Assembly (NCBI RefSeq): GCF_044336245.1
Contig: NZ_CP172346.1
Span: 744,001 to 808,000, forward strand
Reading direction: 5' to 3'
Origin: Schlesneria sphaerica
GTDB lineage: Bacteria > Planctomycetota > Planctomycetia > Planctomycetales > Planctomycetaceae
DNA: 64,000 nucleotides
Under the pieces are notes generated by a model, which saw only the letters and a list, made by a program, of their open reading frames with translations, had not been told where the DNA came from and made no database searches. This document shows, in pieces, positions 25,314-33,555 of the stretch. Position numbers and translations under genes: made by a program. Within the stretch, counting starts at the first letter, position 1, and each line of letters starts with the position of its first letter.

Positions 25314-27003
25314 CGCTCGCCCCGTGGTTGTCGGAGGGTTCTCGAAATTGAATAAACGCGTTCTCGGTTGTCGAATTCGGTTGTCGAATGCTAAACTTGC
25401 GTTTGTTCAATGTCAACAAGCCCCAATCAAACAGGACTTGCGCCCGTAGCTCAGCTGGATAGAGCAACGGATTTCTAATCCGTCGGTCGGGGGTTCGAAT
25501 CCCTCCGGGCGTATTTTCATCAATAGTCATCAAGCGTTGGCGAGGTTCCTCAAGAACCATGTTTTCTTGGGGAGTTACTTCTTTCTCACTTGCTCGCGCC
25601 ACGCTCCACGTTTCATCACGCGCTATCAACTCGGACGCCTTTTTGTCACTGGTTGGTGCCAAATTAGGGCCAGTGGGAGGGCCAGTGGAATCGCCTGCAA
25701 CTTCAATCGCGACAATGCTTCCCGACGACGGACGCGGGAGCATGAGTTTCTCAGTTGGGGCCAGCGCCGGCAGATTCTTCACCGCAGCATTCAAATCAAC
25801 CAACCGAGTATGGCTGTATCGGTCCATCGTCAACGTGATTGTCGAATGTCGAGCCAACTGCTGGGCAACCTTGGGATGAACGCCTGACGACGCGAGCAAC
25901 GTAATAAACGAGTGGCGCAAGGCGTGGAAATCTGCCTTCTTGCCCGTTGATGATTCGGGTTTGAGAAAATCACTCTTCGTTCGCTCTTCGAGCTTGTCGG
26001 GAATGTTTTCGACTTCCTTGAGCCATGATGCTCGGGCTTCGGCCAAATCCTTGCGAAACATCACAGCGGCCTTCTCCGGCCATGTTCCAGGCCAGAGAAA
26101 CTGATCGGCATATTTGTCTTCGCGGGCTGTCGGCTGCCGCTGGCGTGTATTCATCCACGCGGACAGTCGACTGACGACGACGCCGTGCAACGGCAATTCG
26201 GCCCCCCGCCCTGACTTGTCGTTTGCGGCGTCCACTTTGACAATCGGCGGATCGGCCGCGAAGTAGAAAGCTGAAAACTTAAGCGTGGCCAGTTCATTCG
26301 CCCTGAGCCCCGTCATCGTTGCGAGCAGGTAAAGTGCGGCTCGATCCGGTCCGGTCAGGCCACGAAATGTTGACTTACTTGTCTCGGTCACAGCAATCAA
26401 GCGAGTGAGTTCTTCTGGATCGAGCGCCCGACGTTCGACTCGAACATCAACTTTGGCATTCAGGCGAGAAAGATGGGCGAAAAGATTGCGTTCCAAACGT
26501 TGCGACTTTACGAGCCAGTTCCCGAATGATTTCACTGCGACAATGTGATGATTGCTGGTCGCCATGCCGAAACGCTTTTTCGTGTCTGGGTCGTTACGGC
26601 GAGCCATCAGCCAATTAGAAACCTTGTCAGCATCCAATTGTCCCATAAGACGGAAATGACATCCCGCGAATACAGCTTGGATACGAGCAACGGTCAAAGA
26701 AACATGGTCTGGAGTGTTTCCCTTCGATTCGAGGTGCAGCTGAAAATCAGCGACATGTTCCTTCAATGGTCGTTTGCGGTGATCTTCGAACGGGTCGATG
26801 ATACCGACCTTGCCGAGTTCCGCCTGGCGGACCCGATCAGCGAGCATTTGTTCAGCGGCGGTTTTGTTTGTCGAGAGCGGGACGCGTTGGGAGTTCCCAT
26901 CAGCATCATTGTATTTTCCGTACCATTTCGCGGTTTTGCGCCGAGTCTTCTTCCCCGTCTGGGGGTCTGTAACCGTGTAGGTACGTTTGAACAGAGAAGC
27001 CAT
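25084..27003 (-). CDS. Canonical tyrosine recombinase whose frame reads through the tRNA gene
   Basis: The frame encodes 639 residues. Residues 1 to about 430 are a complete phage-type integrase: an N-terminal MASLFKRTYTVTDPQTGKK repeat-like segment, a SAM-like core-binding domain, TMTGLRANELATLKF with Arg I, FHALRHSFITLL (HxLRH), ARHS and MDRYSHT with the catalytic tyrosine. Beyond the enzyme, the frame crosses the tRNA-Arg gene in antisense (IRTPDRRIRNPLLYPAEL) and continues 117 codons into element 1. There it overlaps the start of the other integrase in a different frame. The native C-terminus was probably changed when element 1 inserted. A good ribosome site (AAGGAACTT) supports the start. 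It should belong to a second element lying to the right. Confidence 0.85.
   Translation of the reverse strand: MASLFKRTYTVTDPQTGKKTRRKTAKWYGKYNDADGNSQRVPLSTNKTAAEQMLADRVRQAELGKVGIIDPFEDHRKRPLKEHVADFQLHLESKGNTPDHVSLTVARIQAVFAGCHFRLMGQLDADKVSNWLMARRNDPDTKKRFGMATSNHHIVAVKSFGNWLVKSQRLERNLFAHLSRLNAKVDVRVERRALDPEELTRLIAVTETSKSTFRGLTGPDRAALYLLATMTGLRANELATLKFSAFYFAADPPIVKVDAANDKSGRGAELPLHGVVVSRLSAWMNTRQRQPTAREDKYADQFLWPGTWPEKAAVMFRKDLAEARASWLKEVENIPDKLEERTKSDFLKPESSTGKKADFHALRHSFITLLASSGVHPKVAQQLARHSTITLTMDRYSHTRLVDLNAAVKNLPALAPTEKLMLPRPSSGSIVAIEVAGDSTGPPTGPNLAPTSDKKASELIARDETWSVARASEKEVTPQENMVLEEPRQRLMTIDENTPGGIRTPDRRIRNPLLYPAELRAQVLFDWGLLTLNKRKFSIRQPNSTTENAFIQFREPSDNHGASDASGQARKAVQGFPPYGTSERHVVQEDQRQAPSLRRLGRSHCRFGQVSSSSGRSASGPGAITDGNRRTVDIDGSLH
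25326..25389. repeat. Tandem GGTTGTCG motifs next to the right end, candidate arm sites
   Basis: CGGTTGTCGAAT occurs at 25365-25376 and again at 25378-25389 (13-bp period), and GGTTGTCG also at 25326-25333. They lie between the integrase start and the tRNA gene. The same core forms a palindrome near the left end (9322-9340). This is the expected arrangement for integrase arm-type binding sites; integrase autoregulation is an alternative. Confidence 0.55.
25438..25479 (+). repeat. attR: 42-bp right copy of the tRNA-Arg repeat
   Basis: This stretch is identical to 9171-9212 and forms the 5' half of the intact tRNA-Arg gene. The identical pair marks the two ends of element 1, with crossover expected in or near the anticodon stem-loop. 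The flanking bases differ on both sides (C here versus A at 9170; C versus A after the repeat), which sets the repeat length. Confidence 0.88.
25440..25513 (+). tRNA. tRNA-Arg (anticodon TCT)
   Basis: The 74 bases fold into a cloverleaf. The acceptor stem is GCGCCCG/CGGGCGT with one G-U end pair, the D arm is GCTC...GAGC, and the anticodon stem is ACGGA/TCCGT with loop TTTCTAA. The T arm is GGGGG TTCGAAT CCCTC and the discriminator base is A. CCA is not encoded. It is the intact gene rebuilt at the right end of element 1 and the attachment site of one or two integrative elements. Confidence 0.95.
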
Positions 27004-27172
27004 AGGCTAAGTTCCTTCGAGGAGAATCGCCGAGACGCCTAAGATTGCTTTTCAAGCAGACGACAAGCGCCTGTAGCGACCCAAGTTTGAGTAATGTTAC
27101 CGATGCCCGGCAAGACGGTTGGTTTGCACCGAGTCTTAATGTTGAAAATAAAGCATCAGTTTCCCGGCCGTG

Positions 27173-27454
27173 TCAGCGGTCTTGCGCCATCAAAGCTTCG
27201 AAAGCCTTTCGATCAGGACACCCTTGAGAGATCCAAGCCTCCAGATCGGTTCGCCGCCAGACAACACGACCGCCAAGTTTGATCGATTTTGGTGTTTTGC
27301 CAGACGCGTTCAAACGATCCCAGCTGGCCGATGACACCCCACACAATCGAGCGGCTCCGAGCCGGCCAACCAGCAATGGTACGTCGATCGGTTGTGCGTT
27401 TGAGAATGTCTCCGCAGACATCGCAAAGTCCTCTTTTGAAATTCCATCTTCCAT
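27173..27454 (-). CDS. AlpA-like excisionase / DNA-binding protein
   Basis: The start at 27454 (MEDGISKEDFAMSAETF) has a GAGG site 6 nt upstream. The 93-residue product contains VPLLVGRLGAARLCGVSSAS, then WDRLNASGKTP and GGRVVWRRTDLEAWISQGCP, the AlpA / HTH_17 pattern. AlpA-type proteins control integrase transcription or excision. It lies upstream of the integrase on the same strand and is the probable directionality factor for the right-hand element. Confidence 0.78.
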   Translation of the reverse strand: MEDGISKEDFAMSAETFSNAQPIDVPLLVGRLGAARLCGVSSASWDRLNASGKTPKSIKLGGRVVWRRTDLEAWISQGCPDRKAFEALMAQDR

Positions 27455-27576
27455 TTTTGCCTCATCGACAGCCAATGAGGTCGGATATCGGTAACCGCCG
27501 TGCCATCTGGCTCGGTTTGCAAATCAAGCGCAATGTTCCAGGTCCATCTGCCGGATGACATCTTTGGACGCGAAGA

Positions 27577-29685
27577 TCAGTTTACTTTTGGCCGCTTCAA
27601 CGTATCGGAATCCTGATGTCCGATACGGCTTTTGCGAATCGCCACTAACTCGTCGAACAGGGTTCGTTCGGTGGGCCAGGAGCGTCCGAATTTTGCTTCG
27701 ACGCGAGGCTGCATTTCTGGGAAGACTTCTTTGACAGCTTCGATCATCAACGCTCTTACCCTCTCGACGACAGCCTCCCGTTTTTCAATCGGATATTCGA
27801 TAAGGATGCTGTCATGGCGTGGCAACAACACCCAGACATCAGTACCCCGAAATTCGCGATCCACCTTCAACAACGCCTTTTTGAAGATCACCATGGCACT
27901 GCTTTGGATTGGGTGGTTTCGCAGGGCATTTCGATCACGGTTGTTGTAATCGTGAAGAAAACGCTTAAATCCCGAGACTGAAGTCGCGTAACCTCGGCTG
28001 ATACTGTGTTCGATCCCTAACTGCGCCCCTCGGCGAGCCTTCGGAAAAGACTCAAACAACCGCTCAAGATGTGACGCTGCTTCCTCAACGCTGCATTTCA
28101 AACGATGTGCTAATCCCACCGCACCCATTCCGTACAAGAGGCCGAGCAGGATTACCTTTGTTTTTTTACGCAGGCCAGCATGTTTCACCTTAAACTCAGA
28201 TGCGGAGATTCTGCAGTCTTCTTTAGACAGAATGTTTGCGAACAGTTCTTGCGCGACGGCAGAATACGCGTCGTCTCGGTTGTAAAGCGCGAGCAGATTG
28301 TCGTCACCCCACCAAGCCGCTCCCACGCCGATTTCAATCTGGCAGAAATCTAATTCGGCCTGCTCTCGACTATCGGGTGATGCTATGATTGGACGCAGCA
28401 CGGCAGGCAACCCGATCAAATTGGGTCGTCGAGAGGCCATTCGACCGCTCGCAGATTCGATCTGATCCAGCTTGCAACGGATCCGCCCGTCGACCCCTTG
28501 AAGCCGTTTCAACTGAGTCAGAAAGTAGATCATCCGGCGAAAATCGCGATGCTTCCGAAACAATCGGCAAGCCGGGTGTGTTTCGGCGTCTTCCGCACGC
28601 TGAAGAACTTCCTTTTTCGTTGTGAGTTTGGTCCCCTCACGAAAGTGCTCCACAAGCCCTTCTGATTCCATTTTCGATAGGAACGAAGCGCTCGACCCAG
28701 GCTCGACACCAAAGTCGTGAAGACGCACTTCATATTCAGAAACCAGTTCCCCTAGCGGTTTCGTATGTTCTTCGACCGCAGAAAGGTCGAGTGGGATGCC
28801 TCGAAGCTCCATGCGAGCAACAGCTCCAGCCATGGGATACTCCACGCTGATCAAATGGCGCTGAAGATCTTGGCGGACAATGTCAGATTGCTGAGCAAGA
28901 TGAAGCTTGACTGCAAATTCGGCATCTGCGGACGCGTATTCGACCATGTCACTGGTCAACTCGCCCTGTGGACCGAGTTCGAGGAATTTCTTTCGCAATT
29001 GGTCTTTGCTATTGGAATACGGATGGCGGAGACCGTACCGCTGACATTGACCGATCAGACTCCGTGCATGTGCCAGTCTCTCTTTTTGCTTTTCGGCACC
29101 TGGCTGCTTATCGCTCGTCGCCGAGTTCTTTCGAAAATGAAACTCCCCGCTTGTCAAGCATGCTGCGGCCAGGAACGTGTCGGTTAAGCGATCTTCGGTC
29201 GGGCGAATACCACAAGCCCAGAGACAATGGAATTCAGCGCATGCAGAATGTGCGACCCAAGACACCGGCAAGTCGAGCAGGCGTTGCAAATGTGGATACA
29301 CGGCCGAAATTCGAAGATCGAAAACAGCTCGAACGAGAGCCCCCACTTGGCAAGAATCCAACTGGGGGCCTGCGTTCAACAATACGGCCACGGAGCAAAC
29401 CAGAGGTACGATTCGGCTGGGGTCGGTGTATTCCTTCCCAGACACGAGAATCTCCGGATGGCTAAAGCGAAATTCCGTATCGATTCCGATCATCGTGACC
29501 GGCTGACTTTCCAATTGATCCACCAAGTCGGCCGCGTCGGTGCCAGTGTGGATGATATGAATATCGCTAGTGAGGCAAGAGACCGAGACCGGCAAACGCT
29601 CCAGACGTGTCATACGCGCCCGCCGATCCAGTTCTGCCTCCACCAGCTTGTCGAAGCCAGGTATCAAAATACTCGTCGTCTTCAT
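27577..29685 (-). CDS. Family A DNA polymerase with 3'-5' exonuclease domain, phage/element type
   Basis: The 702-residue product lacks the 5' nuclease domain of cellular Pol I. The N-terminal exonuclease domain has MIGIDTEFRF with D69 and E71, VAHSACAEFHCLW, and ASADAEFAVKLH. The polymerase domain has SGRMASRRPNLIGLP, motif A DFCQIEIGVGAAWW near residue 447, motif B KKTKVILLGLLYGMG, and motif C PRHDSILIEY with HDS at 624-626 instead of the usual HDE. Motif A also has DFCQIEIG instead of the usual DYSQIELR. The enzyme should replicate the element's DNA together with the downstream ssDNA-binding-like and SF3 helicase genes. The motif C change may affect activity or fidelity. Confidence 0.9.
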   Translation of the reverse strand: MKTTSILIPGFDKLVEAELDRRARMTRLERLPVSVSCLTSDIHIIHTGTDAADLVDQLESQPVTMIGIDTEFRFSHPEILVSGKEYTDPSRIVPLVCSVAVLLNAGPQLDSCQVGALVRAVFDLRISAVYPHLQRLLDLPVSWVAHSACAEFHCLWACGIRPTEDRLTDTFLAAACLTSGEFHFRKNSATSDKQPGAEKQKERLAHARSLIGQCQRYGLRHPYSNSKDQLRKKFLELGPQGELTSDMVEYASADAEFAVKLHLAQQSDIVRQDLQRHLISVEYPMAGAVARMELRGIPLDLSAVEEHTKPLGELVSEYEVRLHDFGVEPGSSASFLSKMESEGLVEHFREGTKLTTKKEVLQRAEDAETHPACRLFRKHRDFRRMIYFLTQLKRLQGVDGRIRCKLDQIESASGRMASRRPNLIGLPAVLRPIIASPDSREQAELDFCQIEIGVGAAWWGDDNLLALYNRDDAYSAVAQELFANILSKEDCRISASEFKVKHAGLRKKTKVILLGLLYGMGAVGLAHRLKCSVEEAASHLERLFESFPKARRGAQLGIEHSISRGYATSVSGFKRFLHDYNNRDRNALRNHPIQSSAMVIFKKALLKVDREFRGTDVWVLLPRHDSILIEYPIEKREAVVERVRALMIEAVKEVFPEMQPRVEAKFGRSWPTERTLFDELVAIRKSRIGHQDSDTLKRPKVN

Positions 29686-29734
29686 TGCAATACCGCATCA
29701 ACTGACTGAGCATCAAGCTCGGTTTGACTTGTGT

Positions 29735-30382
29735 CTAACGATTGGTCTCGTCCGTACGCACGGCCGCAGGGTCGTTTTGAACCGTTTTGCTGCCGTCGTG
29801 TTCGGCAGAGTCCAGTTGCTGATCGCCTGCAATCGGAAGAGATCCAACAGCAGCAACCTCAGGGAGCTGCCGGATCTCATCGAGGGTGAGCGACGTAAAG
29901 CAGTTGTGAAGCTGGATCTCCCCTTTGGAGAGCCGTTCAGCGAAGCGTTGGCACGCGACCGGGCCGCGGTCAGTATCTGCGTTAGGAGTGAGGGGGGTGA
30001 CGGAGATTTCTCCGCTACCCGAACTCGTGATCTTCACCACCCTGTTTGCCAAGTCCTTCTCATAAGAGCGAAGGAAGTCAACAACGCGGTCGCGGGGGCC
30101 ATCTACGGTCATCTGGAGAATCAGAACTTCAACCCTGCGGCTCTTCAGATTGAAGATCGGGATGAGCGTGTGTTTCGTGGAACGCTCGCCTGCGGCACAC
30201 GCTGGACAGCCATTGCCTAGGCAAACATACCGGCGATTTTCTGATTTCGTGAAGTGCGTTTGCGACACCTCGCATTCCAGCGTAAAGATCGATGCGAACA
30301 AAACACCAGGGTTCCACACCGACGTGGAGGCCAAGAGGCCCGTATCAGCACCCGTTTCGCGGGCCATCAGAATATTGGTCAC
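29735..30382 (-). CDS. Probable ssDNA-binding-like zinc protein of the replication module
   Basis: I place the start at GTG 30382 (MTNILMARETGADTG) because AAAGGA lies 9 nt upstream; the product has 215 residues. A zinc-knuckle-like segment RRYVCLGNGCPACAAGE is followed by HTLIPIFNLKSRRVEVLILQ, then a beta-rich region (VVKITSSGSGEISVTPL) and a low-complexity acidic tail. The order of zinc site, mixed core and acidic tail resembles T4 gp32-like ssDNA-binding proteins, and the gene lies between the polymerase and helicase genes. The assignment rests on architecture and position. Confidence 0.5.
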   Translation of the reverse strand: MTNILMARETGADTGLLASTSVWNPGVLFASIFTLECEVSQTHFTKSENRRYVCLGNGCPACAAGERSTKHTLIPIFNLKSRRVEVLILQMTVDGPRDRVVDFLRSYEKDLANRVVKITSSGSGEISVTPLTPNADTDRGPVACQRFAERLSKGEIQLHNCFTSLTLDEIRQLPEVAAVGSLPIAGDQQLDSAEHDGSKTVQNDPAAVRTDETNR

Positions 30383-30532
30383 TTGTGTGATCCTTTCAAA
30401 GTGACGTGAAAAATGTACCTCGCGCACCTATTGCACCAGGTGGTTTCTACTTTTCTTCGTTCCAAAGCTCTGTAAATAAGAAAAGGTCGAAACTAGGTGG
30501 TGCTCGTGGTACGGCTCGATGGTATTTGGTCA

Positions 30533-31933
30533 TTATTGTCTCTCCTGCAAGATGTTCCGACGATGAATAACGGCACCATCGGAGATGGGTGTTGTTTGTG
30601 CCGGGTGTGGTGCGTCGTTGAGCGAGATGTCGCAAAAGCACCGAGGGCCGCCGCGACCTTCACGCCGTGGACGGACTGGTTGGGCGACGATCAATTCGAC
30701 TGACCGATAAAACTCGGAGCGATTGATCTGTCGGAACTTATTCGTATGTGTCCATTCGCAATAGACGTTAAAAAGGTGTTGGCGATTACAGAGCCCCCCC
30801 CGCACCAAGAGACATTTTTCTTCAATGAATTGGGCGATCGGATTTGAGGCGAGGCGGCTTTTGGCGATCTGAGCAGTACTACTTTGGCAACAAGTAAAGC
30901 GTTGATTCCTGAGCAACCGCGCCAGGCCCAGTACCGCCCAGGCCAGAATCCCCGGCGACTCTTCCATGAGTTCGTTAAACAAATTGCGATTTCGGTCGGC
31001 TTCAGGAACGACGTGGGGGCATGGGATTGGGCACAAGCGACGCCAGATACCGCCCGATTCGTCCCGCAACACTGGAAACTCGTTCGTGCCCATCACGAAT
31101 TTCGCCGTCAGAGGAATCGATTGTGGTGGGTGATATTTCCGCTCGACCGTGACCCTTTCGCCCGACACCAAAGCTTTCAGCAAAGTGGTATCGATCTTCT
31201 TTTCAAATGACTCTTCAGTCACGACGTTGGCAAGTTTGCCGTCGATTTCACCAAGGGAGAATCGATCGCTCAGCTTATACAACGGAAAGCTAGCCACATT
31301 GTTCGAGCCAACTAGGGCGATCAAAGTCTTCAGGATCAAGCTCTTTCCAGAATTCGACGGCCCGAACAAGACGAAAAACGTCTCGAACTCACATGTCGGC
31401 CAGAGAGCGTAGCCAAACATTTCTGCCAGGAGATCGATGCATGCGTGATCAGAGGCGAATGTTCGTTGCAAGAAGCTCTGCCATTTCGGACACGATGCAG
31501 TGAAGTCCGGAGTCACAGCCAGTTGAACGCGCGACCAGAAATCCGAGGTTTGTGGTAACAGTCTTTCGTGAACAGGAACGAAGTCCGAGAGTTTCAGAAT
31601 CCCAGCGGGTACACAGATGCACGGACCATGCTCGCGTCGCGCTGATTCTTCGATAAACGTATTCCAGGGAACGTGAGAGACATCTCGAAGTCCAGACTTG
31701 ATGAACGCGAGGACGGCGCTCAGCAGCCATGGCGCAGGTTCCGTTCGACCGTCGCCAAGCAGCTGTGGATTCCGTTCAATGTGCGCCGCGACGGCTCGAA
31801 CACATTCTTCGGGACTCACGAGCGCATAAATTCCATTTCGCCACGTGTAGATTTCATCACGGTAAAGAACTGCGGAGCGGATCCAATCCACTTCGAGTCG
31901 CATTGACATCGCGATGTTGGTCGTAACTGTCAT
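30533..31933 (-). CDS. SF3 helicase (P4/D5-type phage-plasmid primase-helicase)
   Basis: The start at 31933 (MTVTTNIAMSMRLEV) has an AGGGAC site; an upstream start at 31966 is possible. The core is a D5_N/SF3 region. EMFGYALWPTCEFETFFVLF leads to FGPSNSGKSLILKT (Walker A). The Walker B-like NVVTEESFE, sensor segment FVMGTNEFPVLRD and arginine finger GIWRRLCPIPC follow. The N-terminal region lacks an obvious primase active site, so it may be helicase only. P4-type proteins recognise the origin and unwind it. Together with the polymerase it makes a self-contained replication module. The upstream spacer contains a palindrome and phased repeats. Confidence 0.85.
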   Translation of the reverse strand: MTVTTNIAMSMRLEVDWIRSAVLYRDEIYTWRNGIYALVSPEECVRAVAAHIERNPQLLGDGRTEPAPWLLSAVLAFIKSGLRDVSHVPWNTFIEESARREHGPCICVPAGILKLSDFVPVHERLLPQTSDFWSRVQLAVTPDFTASCPKWQSFLQRTFASDHACIDLLAEMFGYALWPTCEFETFFVLFGPSNSGKSLILKTLIALVGSNNVASFPLYKLSDRFSLGEIDGKLANVVTEESFEKKIDTTLLKALVSGERVTVERKYHPPQSIPLTAKFVMGTNEFPVLRDESGGIWRRLCPIPCPHVVPEADRNRNLFNELMEESPGILAWAVLGLARLLRNQRFTCCQSSTAQIAKSRLASNPIAQFIEEKCLLVRGGLCNRQHLFNVYCEWTHTNKFRQINRSEFYRSVELIVAQPVRPRREGRGGPRCFCDISLNDAPHPAQTTPISDGAVIHRRNILQERQ

Positions 31934-31985
31934 TGTCGTCCCTGCATCTCGAGCTGAATATTGCAATCCAGCTTCGGATCATCCC

Positions 31986-31998
31986 GGTCACCGTGACC
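31986..31998. promoter_or_regulatory. 13-bp perfect palindrome GGTCACCGTGACC
   Basis: GGTCAC, one C, GTGACC form a perfect palindrome 53 bp upstream of the SF3 helicase start codon. A dimeric regulator site is the simplest reading; the winged-helix protein encoded next door is a candidate binder. Confidence 0.45.
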
Positions 31999-32084
31999 GT
32001 CGATTGATGGTCGTAACAATTTCCAGGGTCGTACAGAAAACGACAAATTGCAATTAGGAGGGCGCTTCAAAAGTTCAAGGATCG

Positions 32085-32113
32085 GGTGAGTTTCAGGTGA
32101 GTATAAGGTGAGT
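32085..32113. repeat. Three GGTGAGT direct repeats with 11-bp period
   Basis: GGTGAGT occurs at 32085-32091, 32096-32102 and 32107-32113, spaced exactly 11 bp start to start, about one helical turn. The copies lie in the gene-free spacer ahead of the helicase gene. Phased short repeats of this kind are typical of iterons or of a cooperative operator. Confidence 0.6.
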
Positions 32114-32248
32114 TTTCGACACGTATGTCATCATTCGTTGGACAATGGGGCACGGCGATACACAGTTCCACTGCAAATGCGCGTCTGGCGAACGGGGGAG
32201 ATCGTGGTTCGCTTGCACCCGTGAATTCAGGCCTTAAGCCGGCACAGA

Positions 32249-33322
32249 TTATTTTCTGGACGTGTTTGATCGCTTAATTGGCTTCTTTACGTTTTTATCT
32301 GCTTTCGGAAGATCAACCAGTTGGCGCACAGGGTTTTCGGATTTTCGGATAGCTTTGATTTTCAGTTGGATCGGGTCCAACTTGGATTTGTTAAACTTGC
32401 TGATGAACGCATTGATTGTGTTTTTGCCTTGTTCTTGTGCCGATTTAGTTATCCCTGCCCAAGCTTCGTCGAGGTCCTTTTTTGTGACCTTGTGATCATC
32501 AGCGTCAAAGAACAATTTGAGTAATTTGAACTCTGCTTCCGTCAGGTCCACTTGCATTCTGCGCCCACCAACGGTCCTCACAACTGGTACGCTAAAGTCG
32601 GTTCCGAATTCAATTCCCGCAATCCGTTTGACTGAGGCCTGGTTCCCGGCGCGGTGATGGGTGTCGTCTATCGATAAAAATAGTTGGGTTATCCGGGTCT
32701 CAATTACCGCCCAAAGTGAATAACGCTCCAGAATCCCTTCGATCCCGTTCTCTCTCACGAGGTTCACTTGGTCGGCTGGTAAAAACGTTTCGAGCGAAAA
32801 GCCTGTTGCATCAAGGTGGGCTTCGAGATCATGAGGGGCCATGAAGCGCCACTGACTTGAACGTAGAGACGCTTGTATTAATTCTCGCTCTGTAGGGTCC
32901 GGATTCGTGGTTTGTGGAAACGGTTCGAATTGACTGTACCCGAGAGTAACCCCCAGGGAAAAATAAGTCTTGAACGGTTCAGTTCCCGAGCACTTCAGAT
33001 CGTTCCATAGCGCAAGAAGATGATTGAGAATGGTGTTGAAAAATCTTTCGAGACCGGCGAATTCAATCAACTCTGTCGCATGATCTAGCTCGTCCCTGAT
33101 CGAGTCGATTGTTGACTGAATTCTTTGGGAAATATGTGGCTCCAGGGCCGCCGTCGCCATAATCGAAGGCAGTCTATCAATGCCAATTCGCAGGGGAGTG
33201 AACCGAGAAGTGGCGTTGGCGAGGATCTCCAGATCAGTGCCTTTAGTGACCGCAAAAAAGTTTCCAAGTACGAAACCAGTGCGTATCGCACCAACGTCCG
33301 ACGCTTTTAAAACCTGTCCCAT
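32249..33322 (-). CDS. Protein with C-terminal OmpR-like winged-helix domain, 357 residues
   Basis: The first 250 residues are helical and unrecognised (MGQVLKASDVGAIRTGFVLG). They are followed by a region resembling an OmpR-type winged helix: VDLTEAEFKLLKLFFDADDH, KVTKKDLDEAWAG, and NTINAFISKFNKSKL. The end is strongly basic (KADKNVKKPIKRSNTSRK). It is probably a DNA-binding regulator or origin-binding protein of the right-hand element. It has no receiver domain, so it is not a classical response regulator. The start codon context is weak. Confidence 0.6.
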   Translation of the reverse strand: MGQVLKASDVGAIRTGFVLGNFFAVTKGTDLEILANATSRFTPLRIGIDRLPSIMATAALEPHISQRIQSTIDSIRDELDHATELIEFAGLERFFNTILNHLLALWNDLKCSGTEPFKTYFSLGVTLGYSQFEPFPQTTNPDPTERELIQASLRSSQWRFMAPHDLEAHLDATGFSLETFLPADQVNLVRENGIEGILERYSLWAVIETRITQLFLSIDDTHHRAGNQASVKRIAGIEFGTDFSVPVVRTVGGRRMQVDLTEAEFKLLKLFFDADDHKVTKKDLDEAWAGITKSAQEQGKNTINAFISKFNKSKLDPIQLKIKAIRKSENPVRQLVDLPKADKNVKKPIKRSNTSRK

Positions 33323-33555
33323 TTTGTTGCGTCATCCAATCGCAGAGCCGATTTCAAAACGGCCACAGATTACGGCACGTAGTAACCAGTGTCACGCCAT
33401 CAGAAACGTGGTACAGCGATTTGAGCATCTCGCGCACAACTCTTCACTTGTGCGCGGGCACGCTCTTCGATAACGCTATTTCAAAGCTGGCGAAACTCTT
33501 CATCTCCGCCCGCCAGCACAAAAAGTCAGCAGATCCCATAGTGAAGGACTGATCG

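Larger units (their letters stand above)
9171..25479. mobile_element. Integrative element 1 (16.3 kb, tRNA-Arg site; satellite- or prophage-like)
   Basis: The element is delimited by the 42-bp direct repeat (9171-9212 and 25438-25479) and carries a tyrosine recombinase gene whose start lies 126 bp from the right repeat. Both ends have GGTTGTCG-type motifs that look like recombinase arm sites. The gene content is phage-like: two small HTH proteins, a replication initiator, DnaB, an AntA/KilAC antirepressor and a prohead-protease-like gene. No portal, major capsid, terminase or tail gene was recognised, so it is either a phage satellite, a replicating integrative element or a degraded prophage. 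Plus-strand genes at 9.3-16.1 kb look like cargo. Confidence 0.8.
31934..32248. other. Spacer upstream of the helicase gene, candidate origin or operator region
   Basis: This 315-bp stretch lies between the SF3 helicase start and the stop of the winged-helix gene, both on the minus strand. It has no plausible gene. It holds the 13-bp palindrome at 31986-31998 and the three phased GGTGAGT copies at 32085-32113, each listed separately. Confidence 0.5.
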
